DNA of 63,058 nucleotides from Gemmatimonadota bacterium. Lineage in GTDB: Bacteria > Gemmatimonadota > Gemmatimonadetes > Gemmatimonadales > Gemmatimonadaceae. Shown piece after piece: positions 7,793 through 15,779 of this stretch (position 1 is its first letter; each line of letters opens with the position of its first letter). The position numbers and the translations under genes were made by a program. The DNA is taken from positions 1 to 63,058 of the forward strand of contig JAHFCT010000019.1 in NCBI GenBank assembly GCA_023249375.1, written 5' to 3'. A model generated the notes under the pieces. It worked only from the letters and a program-made list of their open reading frames with translations. It did not search any database and was not told the DNA's origin.

Positions 7793-10024
7793 ATGCTTCG
7801 CCAAACCAGTCCGTTGAGAGTAGTGCGATCTCGTGACTGCGCGGATGAGGGGCCCTGTCGCGTTGAAACCGGCGCGCCACTGAACGGTGGAACAGAAGTC
7901 GTCCTCGATGCGTCGACCCCATCTGCGGCGCAACTCGCCCAAGCCCAGGAGGAGCTGACTCGCCTCACCCGGGCGGTGCAGCGCTCTGCAAGTCTGTTTC
8001 GCTCGATCGTGGACAACGTGACCGACCTGCTGGCTGTGCTCGACGCGGATGGCGGCATCCGGTACCTCAGCCGGTCGGCCACTACCGTGCTCGGCTACGA
8101 GCCACGGGAGCGACTGGGGCGCACGCACTTTGAACTGGTGCACCCAGACGATCTGGAGCGCGTCAGGCGTGTGTGGGGAAGCCTCACCTCAGGGAAGAGC
8201 ACCAAGCGGTTGACGTGCCGCTGTCGCCACAAGGATGGGTCGTGGCGATACCTCGAGTCCACGGGTGCCAACCTGCTTGCCGACTCGATCGTGCGAGGAA
8301 TCGTGATCACCGCACGGGATGTCACCGAGCGCACCGAGGCGGAAGTGCGGCTGCGAGCGCAGGACCGTGAGATGCGCGCGATCGTGGAGGCGGTCAACGA
8401 CATCGTCTTTGAATTCGACGGTGAAGGTCGCTACCTGGGCGTGTGGGCCGCCGACGAGACGAAGCTGATCCACCCCAAGAACGAGTTGCTGGGTCGTCGG
8501 GTGGCCGATGTGTTGGGACACGATGCGGCCATGCCCTTCCTTGTGTGCATTCGCCGGGTGCTCCGCACCGGTGTCGCGGAGACCCTCGAGTACGCGCTGA
8601 CCCTGGAGAACGGCGAGCATCGGTTCGATGCGAGATTCAGGCGGCTCCCGAACTTCGGCGGACAGCCTGATACGGTGCGCATGATCATCGCGGACGTAAC
8701 CGAACGCAAATGCGCCGAGGAGCAACTGCGACGGTCAGAAGCCGGATACCGTAGCCTGATCGAGCACGCGCCAGTGGGGATCTATCGCACCACGCCCGAT
8801 GACCGTTTCATGGCGGTCAATCCGGCGCTCGTAGCCATGCTCGGCTACCGGAACCCGGAGGAGCTGATTGGGCGTCCGATCACGACGGTCTTCTGCGCCG
8901 ATCTGAAGGAGCGCGACGAGTTGCTGTCACGCTTGCGGACGTCCGGCGGGAGCGTGGTTGAGACGGAGTGGAAGAAGAAAGACGGTAAGTTGGTCACCGT
9001 GCGCATCACCGTGCGCGTTGTGCATGATTCGGGCGCGGGGACCGACTGTTTCGAAGGTCTGGTCGAGGATGTGACCGACCATCGTTTGCTCGAGCGACAG
9101 CTCCGCGTTGCTCATCGGCTGGAGTCCGTTGGCCTGCTGGCCGGCGGCGTGGCCCACGACTTCAACAACCTGCTGGGCGTCATCGGGGCGGGTGCCGACA
9201 TTGCCGAGGCGCAGATCGAGCAGCACATGGACGCGATCCGCGATGAGCTGCACGTCATCACGTCCGCAGTGCAGCGCGGTGGCGCTCTGACCAAGCAGTT
9301 GCTGGCCTTCGCCCGCCGTCAGCCCATCACGCCGCGTGCCTTCTTGCCATCCGAGGCGATTGGGCAGTTGCTCGATCTGCTCAAGCGGCTGCTCGGAGTC
9401 GGCGTGTCGATCGAGACCGACTTCGCCTCGACAGCCCGCGTGGAGATGGACCCGACGCAGTTCGAGCAGGTGATCGTGAACCTGTCGGTGAACGCACGCG
9501 ACGCGATGCCGGACGGCGGAAGACTCACGTTCGGGACTGCGAACATCGACCTCGACGAGGTCGGCTGCCGCGACTGTGCCGGAGCGAGACCCGGACAGTA
9601 CCTGATGCTGTCGGTGAGCGACACCGGCGCCGGCATGAGTGAAGAGACCAAGGCGCGGCTCTTTGAACCCTTCTTCACGACGAAACAGTCAGACCGGGGG
9701 ACGGGGCTCGGGCTCGCAACCGTGCATGGGATTGTCGCGCAGAACGGCGGACACATCTGCGTCCACAGCGAGCCGGGCCGGGGCGCGACCTTTCGGATCT
9801 ATCTTCCCCGCGTGGACGAGCCGGTGGGCGCCACGCCCCTCGCAGAGCAGGGGAACCAGGTGTTGAAGGCGCCGGACGGACAGACTGCCTGCACCGACGA
9901 CGCGGTCGTTCGCCACGACATCCTAGAGGAGGGCACGGCATTCCTCCAGCAGCCGTGCGCTCCCGAAATCCTCGTCCGAAAGGTGCGCGAGATTCTCGAC
10001 CGGTCCGCGTCAAAGGCCACATAG
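7793..10024 (+). CDS. PAS sensor histidine kinase with an eroded receiver domain
   Basis: 743 aa with the same plan as the kinase at 4102. Three PAS domains (~65-180, ~190-305, ~315-430) lead to a dimerisation helix with acceptor H455 in GVAHDFNNLL and a complete ATPase domain (N-A-R-D-A-M-P-D-G-G, DTGAGM, F-F-T-T-K, G-T-G-L-G-L-A). After the kinase only the C-terminal third of a receiver remains (~680-735): D-D-A-V-V-R-H-D-I-L-E-E aligns with D-D-A-I-I-R-H-G-V-F-E-K of the neighbour. The part holding the acidic pair and the phospho-Asp is gone, and the conserved K of LQKPF has become Q (LQQPC). The kinase should work, but not through its own receiver. The leader hairpin covers the ribosome site. 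Confidence 0.88.
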   Translation: MLRQTSPLRVVRSRDCADEGPCRVETGAPLNGGTEVVLDASTPSAAQLAQAQEELTRLTRAVQRSASLFRSIVDNVTDLLAVLDADGGIRYLSRSATTVLGYEPRERLGRTHFELVHPDDLERVRRVWGSLTSGKSTKRLTCRCRHKDGSWRYLESTGANLLADSIVRGIVITARDVTERTEAEVRLRAQDREMRAIVEAVNDIVFEFDGEGRYLGVWAADETKLIHPKNELLGRRVADVLGHDAAMPFLVCIRRVLRTGVAETLEYALTLENGEHRFDARFRRLPNFGGQPDTVRMIIADVTERKCAEEQLRRSEAGYRSLIEHAPVGIYRTTPDDRFMAVNPALVAMLGYRNPEELIGRPITTVFCADLKERDELLSRLRTSGGSVVETEWKKKDGKLVTVRITVRVVHDSGAGTDCFEGLVEDVTDHRLLERQLRVAHRLESVGLLAGGVAHDFNNLLGVIGAGADIAEAQIEQHMDAIRDELHVITSAVQRGGALTKQLLAFARRQPITPRAFLPSEAIGQLLDLLKRLLGVGVSIETDFASTARVEMDPTQFEQVIVNLSVNARDAMPDGGRLTFGTANIDLDEVGCRDCAGARPGQYLMLSVSDTGAGMSEETKARLFEPFFTTKQSDRGTGLGLATVHGIVAQNGGHICVHSEPGRGATFRIYLPRVDEPVGATPLAEQGNQVLKAPDGQTACTDDAVVRHDILEEGTAFLQQPCAPEILVRKVREILDRSASKAT

Positions 10025-10144
10025 CGTCTTCATTCCGATGTCATGGCCGCGATCAGCTGGCCGAACCACCACTCTCCTCACGTCCCCCATTCGGCGATCA
10101 CACTGCAGTCAAACATCTACGCACCAGGCATTTCGAGGATACAC

Positions 10145-12262
10145 ATGTTCAGGAACTTGCGGTTAGGCACCAGACTCATCGGCGGCTTCGCCAGCGTCGC
10201 ACTGCTCGTGCTCATCATGGGCTTCGTTGGACTGCGCAGCCAGTCGTCGGTGTATGCCGACGTCTTGAAGATCACGGACATTAGCGTACCTCAGCTGGCG
10301 ACACTGAACGTCCTCGACGGCGCCATGCGCGATCTCCGGCGGATGCAGGCTGGCGAGTTGCTCGCCAAGCGCGACAAAAACGAGAGCCTCTTCGCCGACT
10401 ACCACAAGCAGAGAGACAGCATCGCCGTGAACTACCGGACGAGCCGCGAGGAATTCGACAAGGTGCCGCGCTCCTCCGACGAGGACGCGATCTGGAAGGA
10501 GCTGTCCAAGGACTCCGACGCGTTCGCGGTGGCGAGTGACAGGGTTGAAGCGCTGCTCGCACAGAACAAGGTCGATGAGGCGCATGCGGAGTTCCTGGGC
10601 GACGCGAAGGTGCAGTTCGGCGCCTGCAACGCACTGCTCGGCAAGCTAGCCGGTACCGTCGTCGCTACCGCGAAGGCCCATGAGGCCAGGGTCGATGCGA
10701 CAAACGCCGCCGCTCGCATCGAGTTAATCGTCGCGGGAGTGCTCGCCTGGCTGCTGGCGGCGGCCTTGGGCCTCTTCCTGACCCGCGGCATCGCCGTGCC
10801 GGTGAAGGCGCTGGCAGCGGCTGCGGACCGGCTGGCCCTGGGCGACACGAACGTCGCCGCTGACACCGACTCGCGAGACGAGCTCGGCGATCTGGGTCGG
10901 TCGTTCAACGCCATGATCGCCACCTCAAAGGAGCAGGCGCAGGCCGCCAGGCGCATCGCCGCAGGTGATCTCACCGTGACTCTCAAGGCAAAGTCGGACG
11001 CCGACTTGCTGACACAGAGCTTCATTCACGTGGTCGAGTCGCTGCAAAGCCTCGTCGGCGAAGCGAAGTTGTTGACGGAGGCGGCCATCGCCGGCCGGTT
11101 GAGCACGCGCGGCAACGCCGACAAGTTTGCCGGCGGCTACCGGGAGATCGTGGTCGGAGTGAACCAGACGCTCGACGAGATCCTGAATCCGATCAATGAC
11201 GCGACCGACATACTGCAGCGCGTCGCTCAGCGCGACCTTACGGCGCGCGTGACTGCCGAATATCAGGGCGACCATGCGAAGATCAAGGAAGCGCTGAACA
11301 ATGCCGTGGAGAACCTGCAACAGGCATTGGCCGAAGTCTCCACGGCCACCAGCCAGGTTGCGGCGGCCGCGGATCAGATCGCCTCGAGCGGGCAGACCTT
11401 GGCGCAGGGCGCCAGCGACGAGGCGAGCATGATCGAGGAAGTGTCGTCGAGCCTGCACGAGATCACGTCGATGGCGCGGACGAGTGCAGCGGGTGCGAAG
11501 GAAGCGGAGACGTTGGCCCAATCGACGAAGGCCAGCACGGATCAGGGCAGCGAGAAGATGCATGAGCTGGGCGACGCGATGGGCAAGCTGAAGACGTCGA
11601 GCGACCAGACCGCGAAGATCGTCAAGACAATCGATGAGATCGCCTTCCAAACCAACCTGCTCGCGCTCAATGCGGCGGTGGAAGCGGCCCGGGCCGGCGA
11701 CGCCGGAAAGGGTTTTGCGGTGGTGGCTGACGAGGTGCGGGCACTGTCGATCCGCGCGGCGGAGGCGGCCAAGCAGACGGCGGCGCTCATCGAGGAGTCG
11801 GTGGAACATACGCGGCGCGGCGTGACGATGACGACCGAAGCGCAGGTGAACTTCGCTGATATCGCCAAGCGATCGAACCGGGTGCGCGAGGTGATGGCGG
11901 AGCTGGCTGCCGCGAGCGAGCAGCAGACGTTGGGGATCGCACAGGTAAACACGGCGGTGGAGCAGATGAACGCGGTGACACAGGCGACGGCGGCGAGCGC
12001 GGAGGAGAGCGCGAGCGCGGCGGAAGAACTGACGAGCCAGGCCACTCAAATGCGCGAACTTGTGAGTCGGTTCAAGGTCGATGGCGACGAGCGCGGAGCG
12101 AACCGGGCAGCACCGGTGCACGCGGTGCGGCGACCGAGCGCGGCACCGCATCTCGTGGCGCGTCGGCCGCAGACGTTTGGCAAGGGCCGCACGGCAGTGC
12201 TGAGGGCGGCCGCGCAGGTGATCCCGTTCGGCGGCGACGATGACGCGGTGTCCGAGTTCTAG
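10145..12262 (+). CDS. Methyl-accepting chemotaxis protein
   Basis: 705 aa. The N-terminus has a membrane helix (~11-30), a periplasmic four-helix-bundle-type sensor (~35-190), a second membrane helix (~192-212) and a HAMP domain (~213-265). A further HAMP-like stretch precedes the cytoplasmic signalling hairpin, whose tip contains [20 protein letters not shown] from ~496. A basic 60-residue tail follows; no NWETF-type CheR/CheB docking pentapeptide is present. The start MFRNLRLG is preferred over the ATG at 10043 because GAGGA precedes it and it places the membrane helix normally. cheW follows 80 bp later; no cheA is in the window. Confidence 0.92.
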   Translation: MFRNLRLGTRLIGGFASVALLVLIMGFVGLRSQSSVYADVLKITDISVPQLATLNVLDGAMRDLRRMQAGELLAKRDKNESLFADYHKQRDSIAVNYRTSREEFDKVPRSSDEDAIWKELSKDSDAFAVASDRVEALLAQNKVDEAHAEFLGDAKVQFGACNALLGKLAGTVVATAKAHEARVDATNAAARIELIVAGVLAWLLAAALGLFLTRGIAVPVKALAAAADRLALGDTNVAADTDSRDELGDLGRSFNAMIATSKEQAQAARRIAAGDLTVTLKAKSDADLLTQSFIHVVESLQSLVGEAKLLTEAAIAGRLSTRGNADKFAGGYREIVVGVNQTLDEILNPINDATDILQRVAQRDLTARVTAEYQGDHAKIKEALNNAVENLQQALAEVSTATSQVAAAADQIASSGQTLAQGASDEASMIEEVSSSLHEITSMARTSAAGAKEAETLAQSTKASTDQGSEKMHELGDAMGKLKTSSDQTAKIVKTIDEIAFQTNLLALNAAVEAARAGDAGKGFAVVADEVRALSIRAAEAAKQTAALIEESVEHTRRGVTMTTEAQVNFADIAKRSNRVREVMAELAAASEQQTLGIAQVNTAVEQMNAVTQATAASAEESASAAEELTSQATQMRELVSRFKVDGDERGANRAAPVHAVRRPSAAPHLVARRPQTFGKGRTAVLRAAAQVIPFGGDDDAVSEF

Positions 12263-12342
12263 CCGCGTCCCCGGATCGGGGCCTGCCACACGGGCGGCCC
12301 CGATTCCGCCCCAGCCTTACTCCTCAGAGACCGGAGTTCTTC

Positions 12343-12846
12343 ATGTCCACCGCCACCGCCACCGTTCCCGCATCGCAGCATCGGGCGCATGAGGGCAAGT
12401 ACCTGACCTTCTTCCTCTCGAACGAGGAATACGGCCTCAAGATCCTCACGGTGCACGAGATCATCGGCATGATGCCGGTGACGCACGTGCCCCGGACACC
12501 CGATTTCATCAAGGGCGTACTGAACCTGCGCGGCAAGGTGATCCCTGTGATCGACCTGCGTATCCGGTTCCGCATGAACGTGGTGGAGACGCAGGACGTC
12601 TGCATCATCGTGGTGCAGGTGCGCGGCATCCAGATGGGGATCGTGGTGGATCGGGTCTCCGAAGTGGTAACGGTCACCGCAGACGAAATCGCGCCACCGC
12701 CGTCGTTCGGCGTCGACGTGCCAACCGACTTCCTGCTCGGCATCGGCAAGAGCCACGGCCGCGTGAGGCTGCTGCTGGACATCGACCACATTCTTACCGA
12801 AAGTGAGGTCGCACTTCCGCAGTCACCCATCGCCCTGTCTACCTAG
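12343..12846 (+). CDS. cheW: CheW chemotaxis coupling protein
   Basis: 167 aa, a single CheW domain linking chemoreceptors to the CheA kinase. Signature segments include Y-L-T-F-F-L-x-x-E-E-Y-G-L-x-I near the start, I-x-x-V-P-R-T-P-x-F-I-K-G-V-L-N-L-R-G-x-V-I-P-V-I-D-L in the middle and a D-x-V-S-E-V element after it. GGAG lies ~10 nt before the ATG. It follows the chemoreceptor gene and probably serves it. Its last 8 bp overlap the end of the convergent YdeI-like gene. Confidence 0.93.
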   Translation: MSTATATVPASQHRAHEGKYLTFFLSNEEYGLKILTVHEIIGMMPVTHVPRTPDFIKGVLNLRGKVIPVIDLRIRFRMNVVETQDVCIIVVQVRGIQMGIVVDRVSEVVTVTADEIAPPPSFGVDVPTDFLLGIGKSHGRVRLLLDIDHILTESEVALPQSPIALST

Positions 12847-13447
12847 CGGGGAGCTTAGCGCTCAAGAGCTGCGGAATTCGCTCGCCGCGAGCCGAGTGCA
12901 CGATGAGATGTTCAAGCCGCCGCTCGCGCGTCGCCTCCTGCTTCGCACTCATTACATAGGATGTCACTAAGCGTCGGTATCCCGGCGGCTGCGCCTCGAA
13001 GAACTTCCACGCGCCTTTCACGGCCTTGAAGCGTTTCAGGAAGGCCGCCGAGAACTCCGGCGGCGCCGTCTCAAACGAATAGATGCCCGTGCGCGCCGGA
13101 TCTCGGCGTGCGAACGCCGCGAGGCCCGCCGGCGTCATGCGCCCAGCAGCGATGAGCGCGTTGACCTTCCGTACGTTGACGTTGCTCCAGATCGACTTCG
13201 CCTTGCGCGGCGTGTAGCGCTGCATGTAGCGCTCGGCGTCGATGCTCTTCACGACGCCGTCAATCCATCCGAAGCACAGCGCTTCATCAAGCGCCTGCTT
13301 GTAGATCACGCCGCCTTTGCCGGAGGCCTTCTTGTAGTAGCCGATCCAAAGTTCGGTCTTCGACGCGCCGTGTTTGGCGAACCAGCCGCGGAGGGCGGCG
13401 GGAGTCCTGAAGAACTGTGGCTTGGGCAGTGCAGGGGGAAGGGGCAC
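12839..13447 (-). CDS. YdeI/OmpD-associated family protein
   Basis: 202 aa. Matches the YdeI/OmpD-associated (bacteriocin-protection-like) family: an N-terminal F-R-T-P-A-A-L-R-x-W-F-x-x-H segment, W-I-G-Y-Y-K-K-x-S-G-K, E-A-L-C-F-G-W-I-D-G, and Y-T-P-R-K-x-x-S-x-W-S-x-x-N in the first 100 residues, then a C-terminal F-F-E-x-Q-P-P-x-Y-R-R block. The start is a GTG (13445-13447) lying inside a short GC-rich repeat, so the first residues VPLPPALP are encoded by the repeat and no Shine-Dalgarno sequence is evident. Function of the family is unclear; resistance to peptides has been suggested for homologues. Confidence 0.82.
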   Translation of the reverse strand: MPLPPALPKPQFFRTPAALRGWFAKHGASKTELWIGYYKKASGKGGVIYKQALDEALCFGWIDGVVKSIDAERYMQRYTPRKAKSIWSNVNVRKVNALIAAGRMTPAGLAAFARRDPARTGIYSFETAPPEFSAAFLKRFKAVKGAWKFFEAQPPGYRRLVTSYVMSAKQEATRERRLEHLIVHSARGERIPQLLSAKLPAR

Positions 13448-13516
13448 GGTGTGGTGCAGGAGAGGGGGCAGGGTGTGGTGCAGGGGAAGAGGCAGGGTGT
13501 GGTGCAGAGACAGGGG
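13429..13516. repeat. GC-rich dispersed repeat, family 1, tandem copy (site A)
   Basis: Three tandem units of about 24-28 bp share the core GGCAC/AGGGTGTGGTGCAGG with purine spacers. The repeat contains the GTG start of the YdeI-like gene. Inverted relative to the copy at 13586-13620; further copies are at 37999-38036 and 48666-48708. Confidence 0.8.
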
Positions 13517-13585
13517 AATTGATGCATCGTAGAATCATCCGCCAGAGTGCACTTACCCGCACATTGCTCCCCAGCCCGCGCTTTC

Positions 13586-13620
13586 CCCTTCACCACACCG
13601 TGCCCCTTCCCCTGCACCCC
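13586..13620. repeat. GC-rich dispersed repeat, family 1 (site B, inverted to site A)
   Basis: CACCACACCGTGCCCCTTCC followed by CCTGCACC is the reverse complement of the unit at 13429-13516. It ends 9 bp before the ATG of the hydrolase at 13630, where a Shine-Dalgarno sequence would be expected and none is seen. Confidence 0.8.
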
Positions 13621-13629
13621 CAGCGATAA

Positions 13630-14448
13630 ATGCCCCCTCGCGTAGCATTTGCGGTCATCCACGGCATTGGCGCTCAAAAGCCCGTCTTCGCCGACGCGTT
13701 CATCAACGCGGTGCGTGCGCGCGTCGTCAAACACGGCATGCCGGCTGCAGCGCTCGAAGCCGCGCCAGTCTACTGGGGCGACTTGTTTCAGGTCGACGAG
13801 GACGATCTCTGGCGCCGAATGTCGCAATCGCACCGCCTCGACTGGCAATGGCTGCGCAAGTTCGTGATGAGCGTGCTGGCCGACGCGGTGGCGTATCGCC
13901 GCCCGAACCCGGGGCAGTACGATCACTATCAGGCCGTGCATCAGCGCGTGTACGAGCGGCTGGCCGAACTCTCGGTGCGCGCCGGCATCACCACGCCGCT
14001 CGTCGTGGCCGCGCACTCACTGGGGACCGTCATTCTCTCCGATCACGTGTGGGATGAGCAGAAGCGTCGAGGACCGGGGCGCGACGCGTTCACGCGCTGC
14101 GAGACGCTGGCCGGCATCATCACCTTTGGCTCGAACATCCCGCTCTTCACGCTCGGACTGCCCGACGTGAAGCCCATCGCCTTTCCGCCTCCCGGCCACG
14201 GGCTGAGCGCACCGGTGCGCGCCGCGGCGCGGTGGAACAACTACTTTGACCGCGATGATGTGCTGGGCTATCCGCTTCGCGAAATCAGCCCGGCGTACGC
14301 CGCGGCGGTGAGCGAGGATCTTGCACTCGAGGTGGGCGGGCTGTTCGGCAGTTGGAGTCCGGCGGCGCACGGCGCGTACTGGGAAGACTCCGGCTTCATT
14401 GACCGGGTGGCCGCGCAAATCGCGGCTGTCTATGAGGCGCAACGATGA
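13630..14448 (+). CDS. Alpha/beta-hydrolase fold protein
   Basis: 272 aa, no signal peptide. The N-terminal strand F-A-V-I-H-G-I-G (H-G oxyanion region) and the nucleophile elbow A-H-S-L-G-T (~134-139, Ser as nucleophile) mark an alpha/beta hydrolase of the lipase/esterase type. A later D-R-D-D and a C-terminal H region could supply the acid and base, but they cannot be fixed from sequence alone. The leader upstream is a copy of repeat family 1 with no Shine-Dalgarno. Its stop overlaps the next start (ATGA at 14445), so it is coupled to the small secreted protein. Substrate unknown. Confidence 0.8.
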   Translation: MPPRVAFAVIHGIGAQKPVFADAFINAVRARVVKHGMPAAALEAAPVYWGDLFQVDEDDLWRRMSQSHRLDWQWLRKFVMSVLADAVAYRRPNPGQYDHYQAVHQRVYERLAELSVRAGITTPLVVAAHSLGTVILSDHVWDEQKRRGPGRDAFTRCETLAGIITFGSNIPLFTLGLPDVKPIAFPPPGHGLSAPVRAAARWNNYFDRDDVLGYPLREISPAYAAAVSEDLALEVGGLFGSWSPAAHGAYWEDSGFIDRVAAQIAAVYEAQR

Positions 14449-14891
14449 CGAGACGCGCATGGATGTGGGTTGTTGGTGTGGCGAGTCTGCTGAGTGCGCC
14501 ATCGACGCGGGCGCAGGTGGTCTCAGCGCGCGCGCCATCAGCGCCGGTGCCAGTGGCGCAGGCCCCCGCTGTCCTCGGCGAATGGCGCGGCCGCTCGACC
14601 TGCCTCGTGCGTCCGTCGCCATGCAATGACGAAGTCGTGGTCTACGACATTCGGCGCGACAGCGTCTATGGCGATTCACTCGCATGGCAGGCCGACAAGA
14701 TCGTGAATGGCGTGCGCGACCCGATGGGCGTGCTGCGCTGCGCGTGGCACTCGCCGGTGCTGGCGTGCAAGCTGCGCGTGGCCGACTGGTGGCGCCTCAC
14801 GCTGCATGGCGACACGCTTTCCGGATTCCTCGACCTGGGCGACGGCCGCCGCTTTCGCGAGGTTGTCGTCACGAGGGCGCCGAAGCCGTGA
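14445..14891 (+). CDS. Small secreted protein of unknown function
   Basis: 148 aa. A Sec signal peptide is clear: T-R-R, a hydrophobic stretch V-V-G-V-A-S-L-L-S, and an A-x-A-like site before Q-V-V (~24). The mature part has W-R-G-R-S-T-C, a C-N-D pair and C-A-W-H-S-P-V-L-A-C, giving four cysteines that could form two disulphides in the periplasm. Strand-rich C-terminal half. The start overlaps the hydrolase stop, and the stop overlaps the GTG of DUF72. No family recognised. Confidence 0.72.
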   Translation: MTRRAWMWVVGVASLLSAPSTRAQVVSARAPSAPVPVAQAPAVLGEWRGRSTCLVRPSPCNDEVVVYDIRRDSVYGDSLAWQADKIVNGVRDPMGVLRCAWHSPVLACKLRVADWWRLTLHGDTLSGFLDLGDGRRFREVVVTRAPKP

Positions 14892-15697
14892 ACGCGGCGA
14901 TTCGCCTCGGCTGCCAAGGGTGGAACTACACCGCGTGGGTCGGGCCGTTCTATCCGGACAAGACGCGCGCCTCGGCGTTTCTCACAGTGTACGCCCGCGC
15001 ATTCAAGACGGTCGAGGTGGACAGCTCGTTCTACGCGACGCCGGCCGTGCAGACGGTGCGCGGCTGGGCGTCCCGCGTGAGCGACGACTTCAAGTTCTCG
15101 CTCAAGCTGCCGCAGGAGATCACGCACGAGAACCGCTTGCGGCACAGCGAGGCGCAGACGGCGCAGTTCTTTGACGTGGCGCGAGAGCTTGGGCCCAAGC
15201 TCGGCCCGGTGCTGATTCAGCTCGGTCCCGACTTTGCGCCGGCGGAACTGCCGGCGCTGGCCGCGTTCCTGCCGCTGCTGCCGCGCGATGTGCAGGTGGC
15301 GGTGGAGTTTCGCCAGCGCGGGTGGATCAACGAGGGCATCATCGCGCTGCTTGCCGAACATCACGTGGCGCTGGCGCTGGTAGATGCGCGGTTCATTCCG
15401 CGCTCGGTGATGCTCAAGCTCGCCGAGCATCCAACGGCGGATTTTGCGTACCTGCGGTGGATGGGGCCCGACCGCGACATCGTGGATTACTCGCGCGTGC
15501 AGCACGATCGGTCCAAAGAACTCGACCTGTGGCGCAAAGCCATTCCCGTGATCGCCAGCAAGGTGAAGACAGTGTACGGCTACGTGAACAACCATTTCAG
15601 CGGTCACGCGCCGGCCGATGTGCGCACACTACAGCGGCAACTTGGGCAAGCGTCGGTGGATCCGTCGCAGTTGGGTGAGCAACTGCGACTGTTCTAG
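14888..15697 (+). CDS. DUF72 TIM-barrel protein
   Basis: 269 aa. The N-terminus I-R-L-G-C-Q-G-W-N-Y-x-x-W-V-G-P-F-Y-P, the V-E-V-D-S-S-F-Y segment and F-K-F-S-L-K-L-P are hallmarks of DUF72 (YecE-like) proteins, a TIM-barrel family with no firmly known reaction. A C-terminal Y-x-Y-V-N-N-H-F-x-G-H-A-P motif also fits. The GTG start at 14888 overlaps the preceding stop (GTGA), so it is the third gene of a coupled set. A bidirectional terminator follows at 15719-15754. Confidence 0.9.
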   Translation: MNAAIRLGCQGWNYTAWVGPFYPDKTRASAFLTVYARAFKTVEVDSSFYATPAVQTVRGWASRVSDDFKFSLKLPQEITHENRLRHSEAQTAQFFDVARELGPKLGPVLIQLGPDFAPAELPALAAFLPLLPRDVQVAVEFRQRGWINEGIIALLAEHHVALALVDARFIPRSVMLKLAEHPTADFAYLRWMGPDRDIVDYSRVQHDRSKELDLWRKAIPVIASKVKTVYGYVNNHFSGHAPADVRTLQRQLGQASVDPSQLGEQLRLF

Positions 15698-15718
15698 ATG
15701 CGTGTTGGGGAACAACGT

Positions 15719-15754
15719 ACGCGGGGCGGGCTCAGCGCAGAGCCCGCCCCGCGT
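15719..15754. terminator. Bidirectional hairpin terminator between convergent genes
   Basis: A perfect 15-bp stem, ACGCGGGGCGGGCTC (15719-15733) with GAGCCCGCCCCGCGT (15740-15754), closes a 6-nt loop between the ends of DUF72 (15697) and the giant lipoprotein (15780). There is no long U-run on either side. Confidence 0.7.
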
Positions 15755-15779
15755 GGCGCATCATGACCTGTCGCTGCGC

